The translations under genes and the position numbers were made by a program. From contig CBIHNW010000010.1 of the NCBI GenBank assembly GCA_966211795.1, positions 1 through 64,000 on the forward strand: a stretch of 64,000 nt of DNA, given 5' to 3'. Of this stretch, positions 52,752-61,757 are shown in pieces. Positions within the stretch are counted from its first letter, which is position 1. Each line of letters begins with the position of its first letter. This DNA comes from 21-14-0-10-47-8 sp966211795. GTDB taxonomy: Bacteria > Bdellovibrionota > Bdellovibrionia > Bdellovibrionales > Bdellovibrionaceae. Below the pieces are notes generated by a model that searched no databases, was not told the origin of the DNA, and saw only the letters and a list, made by a program, of their open reading frames with translations.

Positions 52752-53890
52752 ATTAATCTCACGCTACTGGGAATATTAACCAGACGTTGAACAATATTTT
52801 CAGCAACCGACAAGTCCGTCCGCTGACAATCCCGGTACATTGGAAGACTTGGCATCAGCTGCCAAGCTGGTCGCGACATCACGCCACTTTGATTGCTGAC
52901 TTCTAAGAACAGATCGCGCTCTTTTTGATTTTTAAGAAATAAAGCATTCAGCCAATAATTGGACCGAGCGCCTTTGGGCTCGACTAAAAATTCCATGCCC
53001 TTTTTCTCGAAAAATTCCTGATAGGCTTTCGCCGTTGCCCTTTTGTCAGCGACAAACTCATCTAATTTTTCGAGCTGCGCTAGGATCAAAGCCGCGTTCA
53101 AATTCGGCATGCGATAATTAAATCCCATTTCATCGTGTTCAAATTCCCAAGGGTGCGGAAGTTTTGCTGTCGTTGTCAGATGCTTGGCTCTCTTTCCCAA
53201 TGCTTCGTCGCGGGTCACGATCATACCGCCGCCGCCAGAAGTGATGATCTTATTGCCGTTGAAGCTGAAAACGCCCACTTTACCGAAAAGACCCGTATGT
53301 GAACCTTGCCATAGACTGCCTAAAGATTCTGCGGCGTCTTCCAAAACAGGAATCTGGTATTTGTCGCAAATAGCCACGATTTGATCAATTTTGACGGGAT
53401 GACCAAACACATGCATGGGCACGCAAGCGCGAATCATTCGGCCCGTTTTATGATTGCGACAGTGCCCGCCTTCGACGATCGCATGGCTGGATAAAAATTC
53501 CTCTAAGCTTGCCGGCGACATCCCCAAAGTTTCTTTATCACTGTCCACAAAAACCGGATGCGCATGACAATAGGCAATTGCGTTGGCAGTTGCCACAAAA
53601 GTCAAAGCTTGGGTTAACACTTCGTCATCTTTGCGAACGCCCAGCAAATGCAGGCCGGCGTGCAAAGCCGACGTACCATTGCTGGTCACAATCGCTTTCG
53701 GGGCGCCAATATGTTTTGCGAATTGCCTTTCAAATTCGTCAACGTACGCTCCGACCGACGATACAAACGTCGAATCTATGGAGTCTAAAACATATTTTCG
53801 TTCATTACCGATAAAAACCGGCTCATGAAGACCGATAAACTTTTTGTTTCCATAAAGGTCTTTGATAAATGAAACAACATCTTCAAACAT
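52748..53890 (-). CDS. legC: LegC-type UDP/GDP-4-keto sugar aminotransferase
   Basis: This 380-residue DegT-family PLP enzyme aminates C4 of the 4-keto sugar made by LegB. The N-terminus VSFIKDLYGNKKFIGLHEPVFIGNE is typical of LegC proteins, EDAAESLGS binds cofactor and Lys214 in FSFNGNKIITSGGGGM is the PLP lysine. The GGGGM tail after Lys differs from pseC (GEGG) as expected of LegC. It overlaps legB by 8 bp. Confidence 0.93.
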   Translation of the reverse strand: MFEDVVSFIKDLYGNKKFIGLHEPVFIGNERKYVLDSIDSTFVSSVGAYVDEFERQFAKHIGAPKAIVTSNGTSALHAGLHLLGVRKDDEVLTQALTFVATANAIAYCHAHPVFVDSDKETLGMSPASLEEFLSSHAIVEGGHCRNHKTGRMIRACVPMHVFGHPVKIDQIVAICDKYQIPVLEDAAESLGSLWQGSHTGLFGKVGVFSFNGNKIITSGGGGMIVTRDEALGKRAKHLTTTAKLPHPWEFEHDEMGFNYRMPNLNAALILAQLEKLDEFVADKRATAKAYQEFFEKKGMEFLVEPKGARSNYWLNALFLKNQKERDLFLEVSNQSGVMSRPAWQLMPSLPMYRDCQRTDLSVAENIVQRLVNIPSSVRLI

Positions 53891-54866
53891 TATAAATATC
53901 CGCTTTGTACTTGGCCAGATTCGCAGGATTCAAAAACCATTTCACCGTTTCTTCCAAGCCCTTTTCCAGAGAGGTTTGCGGCTCGTAGCCGGCCAACTGC
54001 TTGATCAGAGTGTTATCGCACCACAGGCGGTGAACCTCAGACTTTTCAGGGCGCAGGCGTTCGTCATCCTGGGCGATGGCTGCTTTCGAATTCATAATTT
54101 TCTTGATCATCTCGAATGTATCTTTGATGGAAATTTCATGATTCGAACCAATGTTCACCGTCTTTCCCAGAGTCTGCGGGCTTTTGGCCAAAGCTAAAAA
54201 ACCACGACAAGTGTCGGCCACATAGTTGAAATCACGCGTCGGCCGAACATCGCCGAGCTTAATGATTTCTTTTCCCGAAGCAATTTGCGCAATCATCGTC
54301 GGAATGACGGCACGTGCGGACTGCCGTGGACCGTAGGTGTTAAAAGGCCGAGCAATGGTTAGCGGAAGCTCGAAGGAATTATAAAAACTCATCGCCATGG
54401 CATCGGCAGAAATTTTCGAGGCACTGTAGGGCGATTGCGGTTGCAGAGGATGCTTCTCGTCAATGGGAACATACTGAGCCGTGCCATAAACTTCGCTAGT
54501 CGAAGTGTGGATGATACGCGACACTTTGTGCTCTAGAGCAGCTTTGCAGATGTTCACCGTGCCGTTGATATTGGTTTCAATATAGCTTTGCGGGGCAACA
54601 TACGAGTAAGGAATGGCAATCAATGCCGCCAAATGGAAAACCTGATCCATGCCCTTGACGATTTGCGAGCAGAAAAAGGGATCTCGGACGTCTCCAGTGA
54701 CCACTTCGATCTCTTTTTTGCGGGAAACGTCCTCTAACCAACCCCAGTTGTTGAATGAGTTGTAAAGCGACAAAGCGCGAACCTGATATCCTTGCGCCAC
54801 AAGCATTTCGACCAAGTGAGAACCGATAAATCCATCTGCTCCAGTGACTAAGATTTGTTGGCCCAC
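53883..54866 (-). CDS. legB: LegB-type NDP-GlcNAc 4,6-dehydratase
   Basis: An extended SDR of about 327 residues with ILVTGADGFIGSHLVEML, the STSEVYG strand (catalytic Ser-Thr/Ser-Glu), Tyr-x3-Lys in SPYSASKISADAM and ARPFNTYGPRQSARAVIPTMI. LegB works without inverting C5 and starts legionaminic acid synthesis from GDP-GlcNAc in Campylobacter. The first usable starts are TTG 54869 and GTG 54866; GTG gives the better distance to GGGAGGA. It is first gene of the minus-strand leg operon. Confidence 0.92.
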   Translation of the reverse strand: MGQQILVTGADGFIGSHLVEMLVAQGYQVRALSLYNSFNNWGWLEDVSRKKEIEVVTGDVRDPFFCSQIVKGMDQVFHLAALIAIPYSYVAPQSYIETNINGTVNICKAALEHKVSRIIHTSTSEVYGTAQYVPIDEKHPLQPQSPYSASKISADAMAMSFYNSFELPLTIARPFNTYGPRQSARAVIPTMIAQIASGKEIIKLGDVRPTRDFNYVADTCRGFLALAKSPQTLGKTVNIGSNHEISIKDTFEMIKKIMNSKAAIAQDDERLRPEKSEVHRLWCDNTLIKQLAGYEPQTSLEKGLEETVKWFLNPANLAKYKADIYNV

Positions 54867-55011
54867 CAATCCTCCCTAATTTATTGGCAGACCATATCTA
54901 GAATAGAAAACAGTGTCAAAATTCTCTTTACTGCAACAGGTTATTTCGTGCAAATCCGGTCGTGCACACCGATATTATACTCTTCTTAAATTAAGCAGTT
55001 TTGGAGTTTAA

Positions 55012-56076
55012 ATGGTTAGCGATCCAAGCTCGGTAAATAATTGTTTAGTTTTGAGCAGCGGCAGCATTGTTGATGCCATGAAAGCCATAAATCTGGGCAC
55101 GAAAAGGATTGCCGTTGTGGTGAATGAAAAGCGGCAGCTTCAAGGGGTTGTTACCGATGGAGATATTCGCCGTGGCCTTCTCAGCGGAATCCCCATGTCA
55201 GCTCCAGTGACAGAAATCATGAGCCGGGATCCTGTTTGCGCTCCAAAAGGCACCGGAAAAACCCATTTGCTTGAAATGATGCAGACTCATGGCGTTCAAC
55301 AAATTCCTTTAGTCAGTGAAGACCAAGTGGTTTACACCGTTGTTGCAATTGATGATCTAATCGCGGTCGAAGAAACCAAAGAAAATGCCGTGGTGCTGAT
55401 GGTTGGTGGATTGGGATCCCGTCTGGGCGAACTAACTGCAAATTGTCCAAAGCCCCTTTTAAAAATCGGCGAAAAACCTATTCTGGAATCGATCATCGAC
55501 AATTTCAAAATTCATGGCTTTAAAAACTTTTTCCTAGCCGTCAACTATCGCTCGGAGATGATTGAATCGCACTTTGGTGATGGTTCGGACTTTGGCGTGA
55601 ATATTCAGTACATTCGCGAAAAAGAGCGAATGGGAACTTCTGGCTCTCTCACCCTCTTTCAACCCATTAACGATCTGCCCATTTTTGTGATGAATGGGGA
55701 TTTATTAACTCATGTCAATTTCAGCAGCCTGCTCAAACATCATAACGATGAAAAGTTCGATGCTTCGACCTGCGTACGCCAGTATGACCATCAGATCCCC
55801 TTCGGCGTGGTCGAACTCGACGGCTTGAAAATATCTAAAATTCAGGAAAAGCCGATCAAATCCTTCATGGTCAATGCTGGGATCTATGTGCTGAACCAGA
55901 GCGCTCTTCGTCTCATCCCGGAAAATTCTTATTTCGATATGCCCTCATTGCTCGAGAAAATGCTGCAATCAGGGAACAAAGTCGGTGCTTTTCCAATCCA
56001 TGAATATTGGCTCGATATCGGCCGTAAGGATGATTTCGAACAAGCCGAATTGGATTATATCAAACAAACTAAGTAA
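55012..56076 (+). CDS. ptmE: CBS-domain nucleotidyltransferase (PtmE type)
   Basis: Residues 1-120 contain two CBS motifs (IAVVVNEKRQLQGVVTDGDIRRGLL and the second near 85-110). Residues 125-354 are a nucleotidyltransferase: LMVGGLGSRLGELTANCPKPLLKIGEKPILE and FVMNGDLL. In Campylobacter jejuni, PtmE joins GlcN-1-P or GlcNAc-1-P with GTP to supply GDP-GlcNAc for legB. The CBS pair may sense a nucleotide. ATG 55012 follows GGAG. It heads the plus-strand set, divergent from legB. Confidence 0.9.
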   Translation: MVSDPSSVNNCLVLSSGSIVDAMKAINLGTKRIAVVVNEKRQLQGVVTDGDIRRGLLSGIPMSAPVTEIMSRDPVCAPKGTGKTHLLEMMQTHGVQQIPLVSEDQVVYTVVAIDDLIAVEETKENAVVLMVGGLGSRLGELTANCPKPLLKIGEKPILESIIDNFKIHGFKNFFLAVNYRSEMIESHFGDGSDFGVNIQYIREKERMGTSGSLTLFQPINDLPIFVMNGDLLTHVNFSSLLKHHNDEKFDASTCVRQYDHQIPFGVVELDGLKISKIQEKPIKSFMVNAGIYVLNQSALRLIPENSYFDMPSLLEKMLQSGNKVGAFPIHEYWLDIGRKDDFEQAELDYIKQTK

Positions 56077-56087
56077 GTGGTGATCAT

Positions 56088-57386
56088 ATGACTTCTTCTT
56101 TTAGCGACAGACTCAATGCTGTTATTCCTGGTGGCGCACACACCTACAGTCGAGGCGACGATCAATTTCCGGCGAATGCTCCACAAATTCTGCAAAAAGG
56201 AAAAGGCGCCTATGTCTGGGCTCCCGAAGGTGAAAAATATCTCGATTACGGGATGGCCTTACGAGCCGTGACTCTGGGCTATGCTCATGACGAAGTGAAC
56301 GCAGCCGCCATAGAACAAATTCAGTTCGGTAATAATTTGACCCGCGCTTCCGTTGCTGAACTCGAAGCAGCGGAAACTTTGGTGGACATGATTCCTTGCG
56401 CTGACATGGTCAAGTTTGGAAAAAATGGCTCATCAGTCACCAGCGCCGCCGTCAAGCTGGCACGCGCTTACACCGGCCGAAAAATGGTTGCCCGCTGCTT
56501 GCAGCATCCGTTTTTTTCTTACGATGATTGGTTCATTGGCGACACCGTCATCAAGCGCGGCATCCCCGAAGAAATCCTGCCCCTCACCGTGAATTTTAAT
56601 TTCAATGATATCGCGTCACTGGAAGGTCTCTTTGCTAAGCATCCGGGACAACTGGCTTGCGTGATCATGGAGCCCGCAACGACGGAAGATCCGAAAGAGC
56701 GGTTCTTGCAAAAGGTCCAAGAACTTTGCGCTAAGAATGGCAGCGTCTTTATTCTAGATGAAATGATCACGGGCTTTCGTTGGCACATGCAAGGCGCCCA
56801 CACGTTGTACGGTGTCCAACCGGACCTCGTCACTTTTGGCAAAGCCATGGCCAATGGTTTTTCTGTCGCCGCCGTCGCCGGAAAAAAAGAAATCATGAAT
56901 CTGGGCAGCATTAAGACCGAAGGGCAAGAACGCCTTTTTCTGATGTCCAGCACTCATGGCGCCGAGATGTGCGGAATGGCTGCCTTCATGAAAACGATGG
57001 AAATTTCCAACCGTGAGAATGTCGTTGAACACATGTGGAAATATGGCCAGCGCCTGAAAGATGAAGGCAATCGCATCAGCCAAAAACTAGGCTTGATCGA
57101 ATACTTTAAATTCGATGGCATCGCTTGTTCACCTTTTTATCTAACCAAGGACAAGCAAGGGCAAGTTTCAATGGAAATGCGAACCTTGTTTTCGCAAGAG
57201 ATGATTAAGAATAAAGTTTTGATGCCTTGGATTTCGTTGAGCCTCGCCCACGGCGAAGCTGAAATGAAAATTACCCTGGATGCACTGGAAAAATCTTTGA
57301 CGGTCTATGCACAAGCTCTTGAAAAAGGTGTCGACACATATCTTCAAGGCAAAGCCATCAAACCCGTCTTCAGGAGCAAAAATTAA
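56088..57386 (+). CDS. Class-III aminotransferase (glutamate-semialdehyde aminomutase-like)
   Basis: A 432-residue PLP enzyme of the GSA-aminomutase/class-III type: VIPGGAHTYSRGDDQFP near the N-terminus, KNGSSVTSAAVKLARAYTGR, LDEMITGFR with Asp224 and PLP Lys252 in VTFGKAMANGF. True HemL is normally not in glycan loci, so a sugar or keto-acid amination is more likely here. It lies between ptmE and ptmA, and could replace Campylobacter PtmF in making the amino sugar for GDP-GlcNAc. The role is inferred only from position. Confidence 0.88.
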   Translation: MTSSFSDRLNAVIPGGAHTYSRGDDQFPANAPQILQKGKGAYVWAPEGEKYLDYGMALRAVTLGYAHDEVNAAAIEQIQFGNNLTRASVAELEAAETLVDMIPCADMVKFGKNGSSVTSAAVKLARAYTGRKMVARCLQHPFFSYDDWFIGDTVIKRGIPEEILPLTVNFNFNDIASLEGLFAKHPGQLACVIMEPATTEDPKERFLQKVQELCAKNGSVFILDEMITGFRWHMQGAHTLYGVQPDLVTFGKAMANGFSVAAVAGKKEIMNLGSIKTEGQERLFLMSSTHGAEMCGMAAFMKTMEISNRENVVEHMWKYGQRLKDEGNRISQKLGLIEYFKFDGIACSPFYLTKDKQGQVSMEMRTLFSQEMIKNKVLMPWISLSLAHGEAEMKITLDALEKSLTVYAQALEKGVDTYLQGKAIKPVFRSKN

Positions 57387-58114
57387 TGGATGCCAAAGGC
57401 ACGGTTGGATTGATTGGATATGGACTTCTAGGGCAAGAAATTGCAGCCCATCTGAAGGCGCAAAACTATAAGGTGATCATCTTTGACGTGAACACCAAGC
57501 CCCAGACCGATTTCTACCAGTTGGATATTTGCCAAGAATCATCAGTGACCGAAGTCATCACAGTTTTGAAGGAAAAACAACTGCGCCTGAATGCGGTTAT
57601 CAATTGCAGCTATCCCCGCGGTGCCAATTACGGAAAAAAACTAGAAGAAGTTTCGATGACCAGCTTCAATGAAAACGTGAATCTGCATCTGGGTGGCTAT
57701 TTCAACGTGATGAAACAGTTTGGTTTTTATCTGAAGGAAATGGGCGGCGGATCTGTGATTTCTTTTTCTTCTATCTATGGCGTCAGCGCTCCGCGCTTTG
57801 ATATCTATGAAGGTCTGCCTTTTACCATGCCCGTCGAATACGCGGCCATCAAGGCAGCCATTCTGCACTTGAACAAGTACATGGCAAAATACTTTAAAGG
57901 CACTGATGTGCGCTTCAATTCAATTTCACCTGGCGGGATCTTTAATGATCATGACCAGAAATTCGTAGATGCCTACGGGAAGTATTCTTTGAACTCTGAA
58001 AAAGGAATGATTCCACCGAAAGCCCTAGCGGCATCGGTTGAATTCCTGGTGTCCATCGGATCTCAGCACATAAATGGGCAAAATTTGATTGTCGATGACG
58101 GTTGGACTCTTTAA
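57386..58114 (+). CDS. ptmA: SDR oxidoreductase (PtmA type)
   Basis: A 242-residue classical SDR: VGLIGYGLLGQEIAAHL (NAD loop), INCSYPRG (a change from the usual NNAG), SFSSIYGV (catalytic Ser), Tyr-x3-Lys in EYAAIKAAIL and SPGGIF near 175. It matches PtmA of Campylobacter flagellin modification clusters, part of GDP-glucosamine supply for legionaminic acid. The start overlaps the aminotransferase stop (TAATG) with AGGAGC upstream. A decayed copy of its 3' end is at 61311-61560. Confidence 0.88.
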   Translation: MDAKGTVGLIGYGLLGQEIAAHLKAQNYKVIIFDVNTKPQTDFYQLDICQESSVTEVITVLKEKQLRLNAVINCSYPRGANYGKKLEEVSMTSFNENVNLHLGGYFNVMKQFGFYLKEMGGGSVISFSSIYGVSAPRFDIYEGLPFTMPVEYAAIKAAILHLNKYMAKYFKGTDVRFNSISPGGIFNDHDQKFVDAYGKYSLNSEKGMIPPKALAASVEFLVSIGSQHINGQNLIVDDGWTL

Positions 58115-58119
58115 AAAGA

Positions 58120-60042
58120 ATGGGTTCCCAAAATTTCAAGCCCCTGAAATATCGGCCTGATATCGATGGACTCCGGGCCATCGCAGTGTTTGCCGTTTTA
58201 CTATTCCACTTTTTTCCCAATCGGGCTCCGGGTGGATTTGCCGGGGTGGACATCTTTTTTGTCATTTCAGGCTACTTGGTCACAGGTATCATTTATTCTG
58301 ATGTTATCAAATCTTCGTTTTCATTTGTCTCTTTCTATCAAAAGCGGGTCCGGAGAATTTTTCCAAGCCTGATTCTGACTTTGTTTCTTTGTTTTGGCAT
58401 CGGTTGGGTTCTCTTGATGGCCGATGAACTTTTGAATCTGGGTCTGCATCTTTTCGCTGGATCGACTTTCTTATCAAATTTTTTGCTATTTAAAGAAAGT
58501 GGCTATTTTGACAAAAGCTCTGACTTAAAGCCATTGCTGCATCTTTGGTCTCTCTGTATCGAAGAACAATTTTATATGATCTGGCCATTGCTCATATTTG
58601 CCTCTCACAAACTTGGCAAAGTTCGTGTTGCATCGGCACTATGGATAGTCTTCGCCGCCTCCTTAGGACTAAATTTGTATTTAACACCTATCAATCCGAT
58701 ATTTAGTTTTTTTCTTTTACCCACCCGCCTTTGGGAATTAGCTTTGGGCGGTCTGTTGGTTTTCAATCGTCGCCATTTGGATTTTTCTATTGTAGGACTC
58801 GCATGTATAACTCTAACGTTTTACACCTTGAACAAAGAAACCAATTTCCCTGGCTCATGGGCTTTACTTCCCACTATCGGAACCGCATGCATCATTCTTT
58901 CAGGCTCAAATGGCAGGTTTAATAAGCTCCTTTCATGGAAACCTTTGGTATATGCCGGCCTGATAAGCTACCCCCTATATTTATGGCACTGGCCTTTGAT
59001 TTCTTTTGCACACATCTTTTTTTCAGGCCCGGTACCGGTCTTTGTCAGACTTTGTCTGATCATTGTATCTTGTATTTTAGCGATATTTTCTTATGAGTTT
59101 CTTGAAAAACCGCTTCGAAAGAAGATGGTTTCCTGGCGACAAACTGCCTCCATCTGTTCAGGCCTGATCATCGCAGGATTAGTTGGGCTTTTGATTTGGA
59201 AAATGGAAGGGGCTTCATTTCGATACCCCGAGCTTGAAACCATCCGTCAGACAGGAAAGCGGTTTGTTTCAACAAAAGACTCTCCTGACAGTCAGGTCTG
59301 CCAAAGCCGAATCATGAATATTGAGATGTGCGCCATATCCAAATCAGCTCAAAATCCGACGGTGGCTCTGATCGGAGATAGCCATGCCAACCATTTTTAT
59401 CCGGGTCTAAAAGAATATTATGATCAAAAGGGAGAAAACCTTTTATTGCTGGCTAAAAGCGCCACCCCTCCGCTTTACAAAACAGCTGTAGAAAACGCGG
59501 CTTTGCCAAATTTGGATGATGTTTTTAATTTCATTGAAAGTACCCAGTCCATTCACACAGTGATTATTAGTTCCTTCTGGGCTAGTTACTTTACCGCTGA
59601 AGGTGTTCAGGTTTCCGATTTTAAATATTACAATCCAATTATCGATCCATCCCACCCCGAATTGAAAGCGAAAGACAAGATATTCACCGAGGCATTCTCC
59701 AGAACCATAGAGCATGTTCTATCCAAACAAAGAAAATTGATTGTTTTCTATGATATTCCGTCGTTGCCATTTCATTTGGAAAAATGCTTGCCACGACCAT
59801 TCAGAAATGCATCGAATTGTAGTTTCGACCAATCAATTGATGATGAAAAACAAAACGGTTATCGCAAGGCAATGCGTGAAATATTAAAAAAATATCCAAC
59901 TATTCAAGTTTTTGACCCCGTTCCCTACATTTGCAAAGAAAAAGTCTGCCAAGTGATCAAAGATGATTCAAGTTTGTACTCAGATGATTTTCATCTCAGC
60001 ATTCAAGGCTCGAAGTTGATGGGAAGAACTCTAGCATTTTAG
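58120..60042 (+). CDS. AT3-SGNH O-acyltransferase (OafA type)
   Basis: About 640 residues. The N-terminal 350 residues are an acyltransferase-3 domain with some ten membrane helices: YRPDIDGLRAIAVFAVLLFHF (with Arg and His), GGFAGVDIFFVISGYLVTG, RVRRIFP and LWSLCIEEQFYMIWP. After the last helix a periplasmic SGNH hydrolase-like domain follows (VALIGDSHANHFYPGLKEYY, and SDDFHLSIQGSKLM at the end with Asp-x2-His). It O-acetylates O-antigen or another exported glycan. ATG 58120 is 5 bp after ptmA; a TTG at 58102 is possible. Confidence 0.93.
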   Translation: MGSQNFKPLKYRPDIDGLRAIAVFAVLLFHFFPNRAPGGFAGVDIFFVISGYLVTGIIYSDVIKSSFSFVSFYQKRVRRIFPSLILTLFLCFGIGWVLLMADELLNLGLHLFAGSTFLSNFLLFKESGYFDKSSDLKPLLHLWSLCIEEQFYMIWPLLIFASHKLGKVRVASALWIVFAASLGLNLYLTPINPIFSFFLLPTRLWELALGGLLVFNRRHLDFSIVGLACITLTFYTLNKETNFPGSWALLPTIGTACIILSGSNGRFNKLLSWKPLVYAGLISYPLYLWHWPLISFAHIFFSGPVPVFVRLCLIIVSCILAIFSYEFLEKPLRKKMVSWRQTASICSGLIIAGLVGLLIWKMEGASFRYPELETIRQTGKRFVSTKDSPDSQVCQSRIMNIEMCAISKSAQNPTVALIGDSHANHFYPGLKEYYDQKGENLLLLAKSATPPLYKTAVENAALPNLDDVFNFIESTQSIHTVIISSFWASYFTAEGVQVSDFKYYNPIIDPSHPELKAKDKIFTEAFSRTIEHVLSKQRKLIVFYDIPSLPFHLEKCLPRPFRNASNCSFDQSIDDEKQNGYRKAMREILKKYPTIQVFDPVPYICKEKVCQVIKDDSSLYSDDFHLSIQGSKLMGRTLAF

Positions 60043-60143
60043 AGAAAAATGCGAACAAACGGGCGACTCAAATAGCTTCCTATACTTTAATTGAACTTTG
60101 CGTAAATAATGACCTCAATAATAACGAGTGGCTTTCAATTTCC

Positions 60144-60980
60144 TCACAAGCCTAACGATGCCTCTGTGGCATCTCCACGACCCAAATTTCCCAAATTCCA
60201 CTCATCTTCTATCCACTTGAGGATGCTGATATGATTGGCCTGAATAGTGATGACTCTCTTCATGGGAAGAGTGGGTGAATACAAAGCCGTATAAATTAGA
60301 TTTTCGCCTGGCAATGTAGCTTCATCGAAGGTGAGAATCAGGACGGTATCTTCCATGTTTTTAGGATCATCGAGCATAGGAAGAATCGTTCTTTCAACCC
60401 ATTCTGCAGCTGTGTCCACATTTGTGTCATGACCGTCATTGTCCAAATTTGGAATGATCAGATTGAAGTTCGCCAGCCGGTTGCTTTTCCAGTCCTCAAT
60501 AAAAGGAGCTATATCGATAATGTTCGAGCAGCGAACTGGATTATTTGTGACGTTGTTAAAGCTTATGAAAGGTACGTGTTTGCGAGCATATTTTCCAAAG
60601 GTTTCGCCAGTGAAACAATGACCAGGGAAATCCTCGGCATAATTTCGCCAAGTCATATTATGCGCTTCCAAAAGATCCCCCAAATGATCTTGGGGAAGAT
60701 CGTAATTTTCATCCCCAATAACTCCGAGAAGATCGCCGGCAATCATTGCGATATAATTTCCTTGTGAAGGGTGAGTTTCAGCCATGAAGTTTGAAAAATA
60801 AACTCCTTCGTCAGCGAATTTTTTTAGAACCGGATTTTTCAACGCATCAGCAGCAGAGGTATTTTCAAGAACTATATAAATGACTTTATGAAAACGAGAC
60901 GAATCCTTCCCCGAGCATGCTGTAACCGATAAAAAGCAAGTCAGCAGAAAGGAAAATAATAAGTAATTTTTGACTCGCAT
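60144..60980 (-). CDS. Phosphoesterase-family (PF04185-like) lipoprotein
   Basis: A 278-residue protein with a lipoprotein signal ending in LSVTAC (Cys22). KVIYIVLENTSAADALKNP, with Glu-Asn at the metal site, and AETHPSQGNYIAMIAGD (nucleophile region Ser/Thr) match the acid phosphatase/phospholipase C phosphoesterase family; LIIPNLDNDGHD and ILTFDEA complete the metal site. It would hydrolyse phosphate esters in the periplasm or on the surface. A GGGGCGG ribosome site precedes ATG 60980. It is convergent with the acyltransferase. Confidence 0.85.
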   Translation of the reverse strand: MRVKNYLLFSFLLTCFLSVTACSGKDSSRFHKVIYIVLENTSAADALKNPVLKKFADEGVYFSNFMAETHPSQGNYIAMIAGDLLGVIGDENYDLPQDHLGDLLEAHNMTWRNYAEDFPGHCFTGETFGKYARKHVPFISFNNVTNNPVRCSNIIDIAPFIEDWKSNRLANFNLIIPNLDNDGHDTNVDTAAEWVERTILPMLDDPKNMEDTVLILTFDEATLPGENLIYTALYSPTLPMKRVITIQANHISILKWIEDEWNLGNLGRGDATEASLGL

Positions 60981-61010
60981 TGATCCGCCCCTAGCTGTGT
61001 CGGTCCGAAT

Positions 61011-61019
61011 ATTTTAACA
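61011..61019 (-). promoter_or_regulatory. Possible extended -10 promoter for phosphoesterase
   Basis: On the minus strand TGTTAAAAT reads as an extended -10 box (TGn-TAAAAT), about 30 bases upstream of the start codon. No good -35 box is seen. Confidence 0.3.
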
Positions 61020-61310
61020 AGCTTCTAGAATCACTATAAAGAACCTTCATACACGGCTTTTCGATCTGTTCTTCAGATTCTTTCTATGCCTCAATTAAAG
61101 GTCTTGCAAAATATGCTATGGCGTCTCTGGCATTCGACAAAAAATGATGGCTTCGCCTACGATTTGTAAATCATAACCTTAAAGTAGATTTCTCTGATTA
61201 GACGATTGTCATAGAAAGAAGACAGGCGCCCCTTCCCCGAAGATTTGACAAAGGTGCATAGCCTCTTCTGGGCTTGGAAGCAGTCAGCAAGGTAACAATC
61301 AGGAAATTCG
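61020..61310. other. Non-coding stretch, nothing recognised
   Basis: About 290 bases between the phosphoesterase promoter region and the ptmA remnant. No open frame, repeat or RNA-like fold was recognised. The base composition looks richer in A and T than the genes around it. Confidence 0.4.
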
Positions 61311-61560
61311 TCAATGAAAAAATACTTGGGCATATTTCATTTGCACTCACGTGCTCTTCAACTCAATTTCTCCAGGTGGCACCTTCAATAAGAATGATCA
61401 GAAATTTGTTGCTATTTATGGGAGGTTTCTAAACTGTGAAGGAAGCCTAGCTCCTCGGATGTCGTTATTCGCTTCGGTAGGATGTTTGGTCTCTGGTAGT
61501 GTTCAGTTTATCGAAGGACAAAATATAGGGGTCAATATCAGATGGATAAATGAAACGTTC
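61311..61560 (+). pseudogene. Remnant of a ptmA-like gene, 3' end
   Basis: Translation in the frame of 61351 gives FNSISPGGTFNKNDQKFV, then GQNIGVNIRW, which lines up with the C-terminal 70 residues of PtmA at 57386 (FNSISPGGIFNDHDQKFV and GQNLIVDDGW). DNA similarity extends upstream to about 61311 (AAAATACTT, GCACT, ACGTGC). The first 170 codons are absent, no start or ribosome site fits, and the frame runs on past the homologous stop. It is a decayed partial copy, so a former gene or cluster end stood here. Confidence 0.75.
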
Positions 61561-61757
61561 GACCCAGCCGAATCGACGCTAGCAAGTTTGAAAATAAGAC
61601 AGGGGCTCATCAAGGTCGAATTTAATATTTCTTTATTTATATATTTGCACTCTGTTTGCAATAATCAGAGGTCTTCTTTACACTATCCAGAAAAGAGCCA
61701 GGAATATTCTCCTAGCTCCCTCGCCTAATTCATTGAGCTTAACTCAACTATTAAAGA

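Noticed and set aside
61351..61728. ORF as a functional small gene
   Set aside because: It lacks the SDR cofactor and catalytic parts, and has no start signal; it fits a ptmA remnant.
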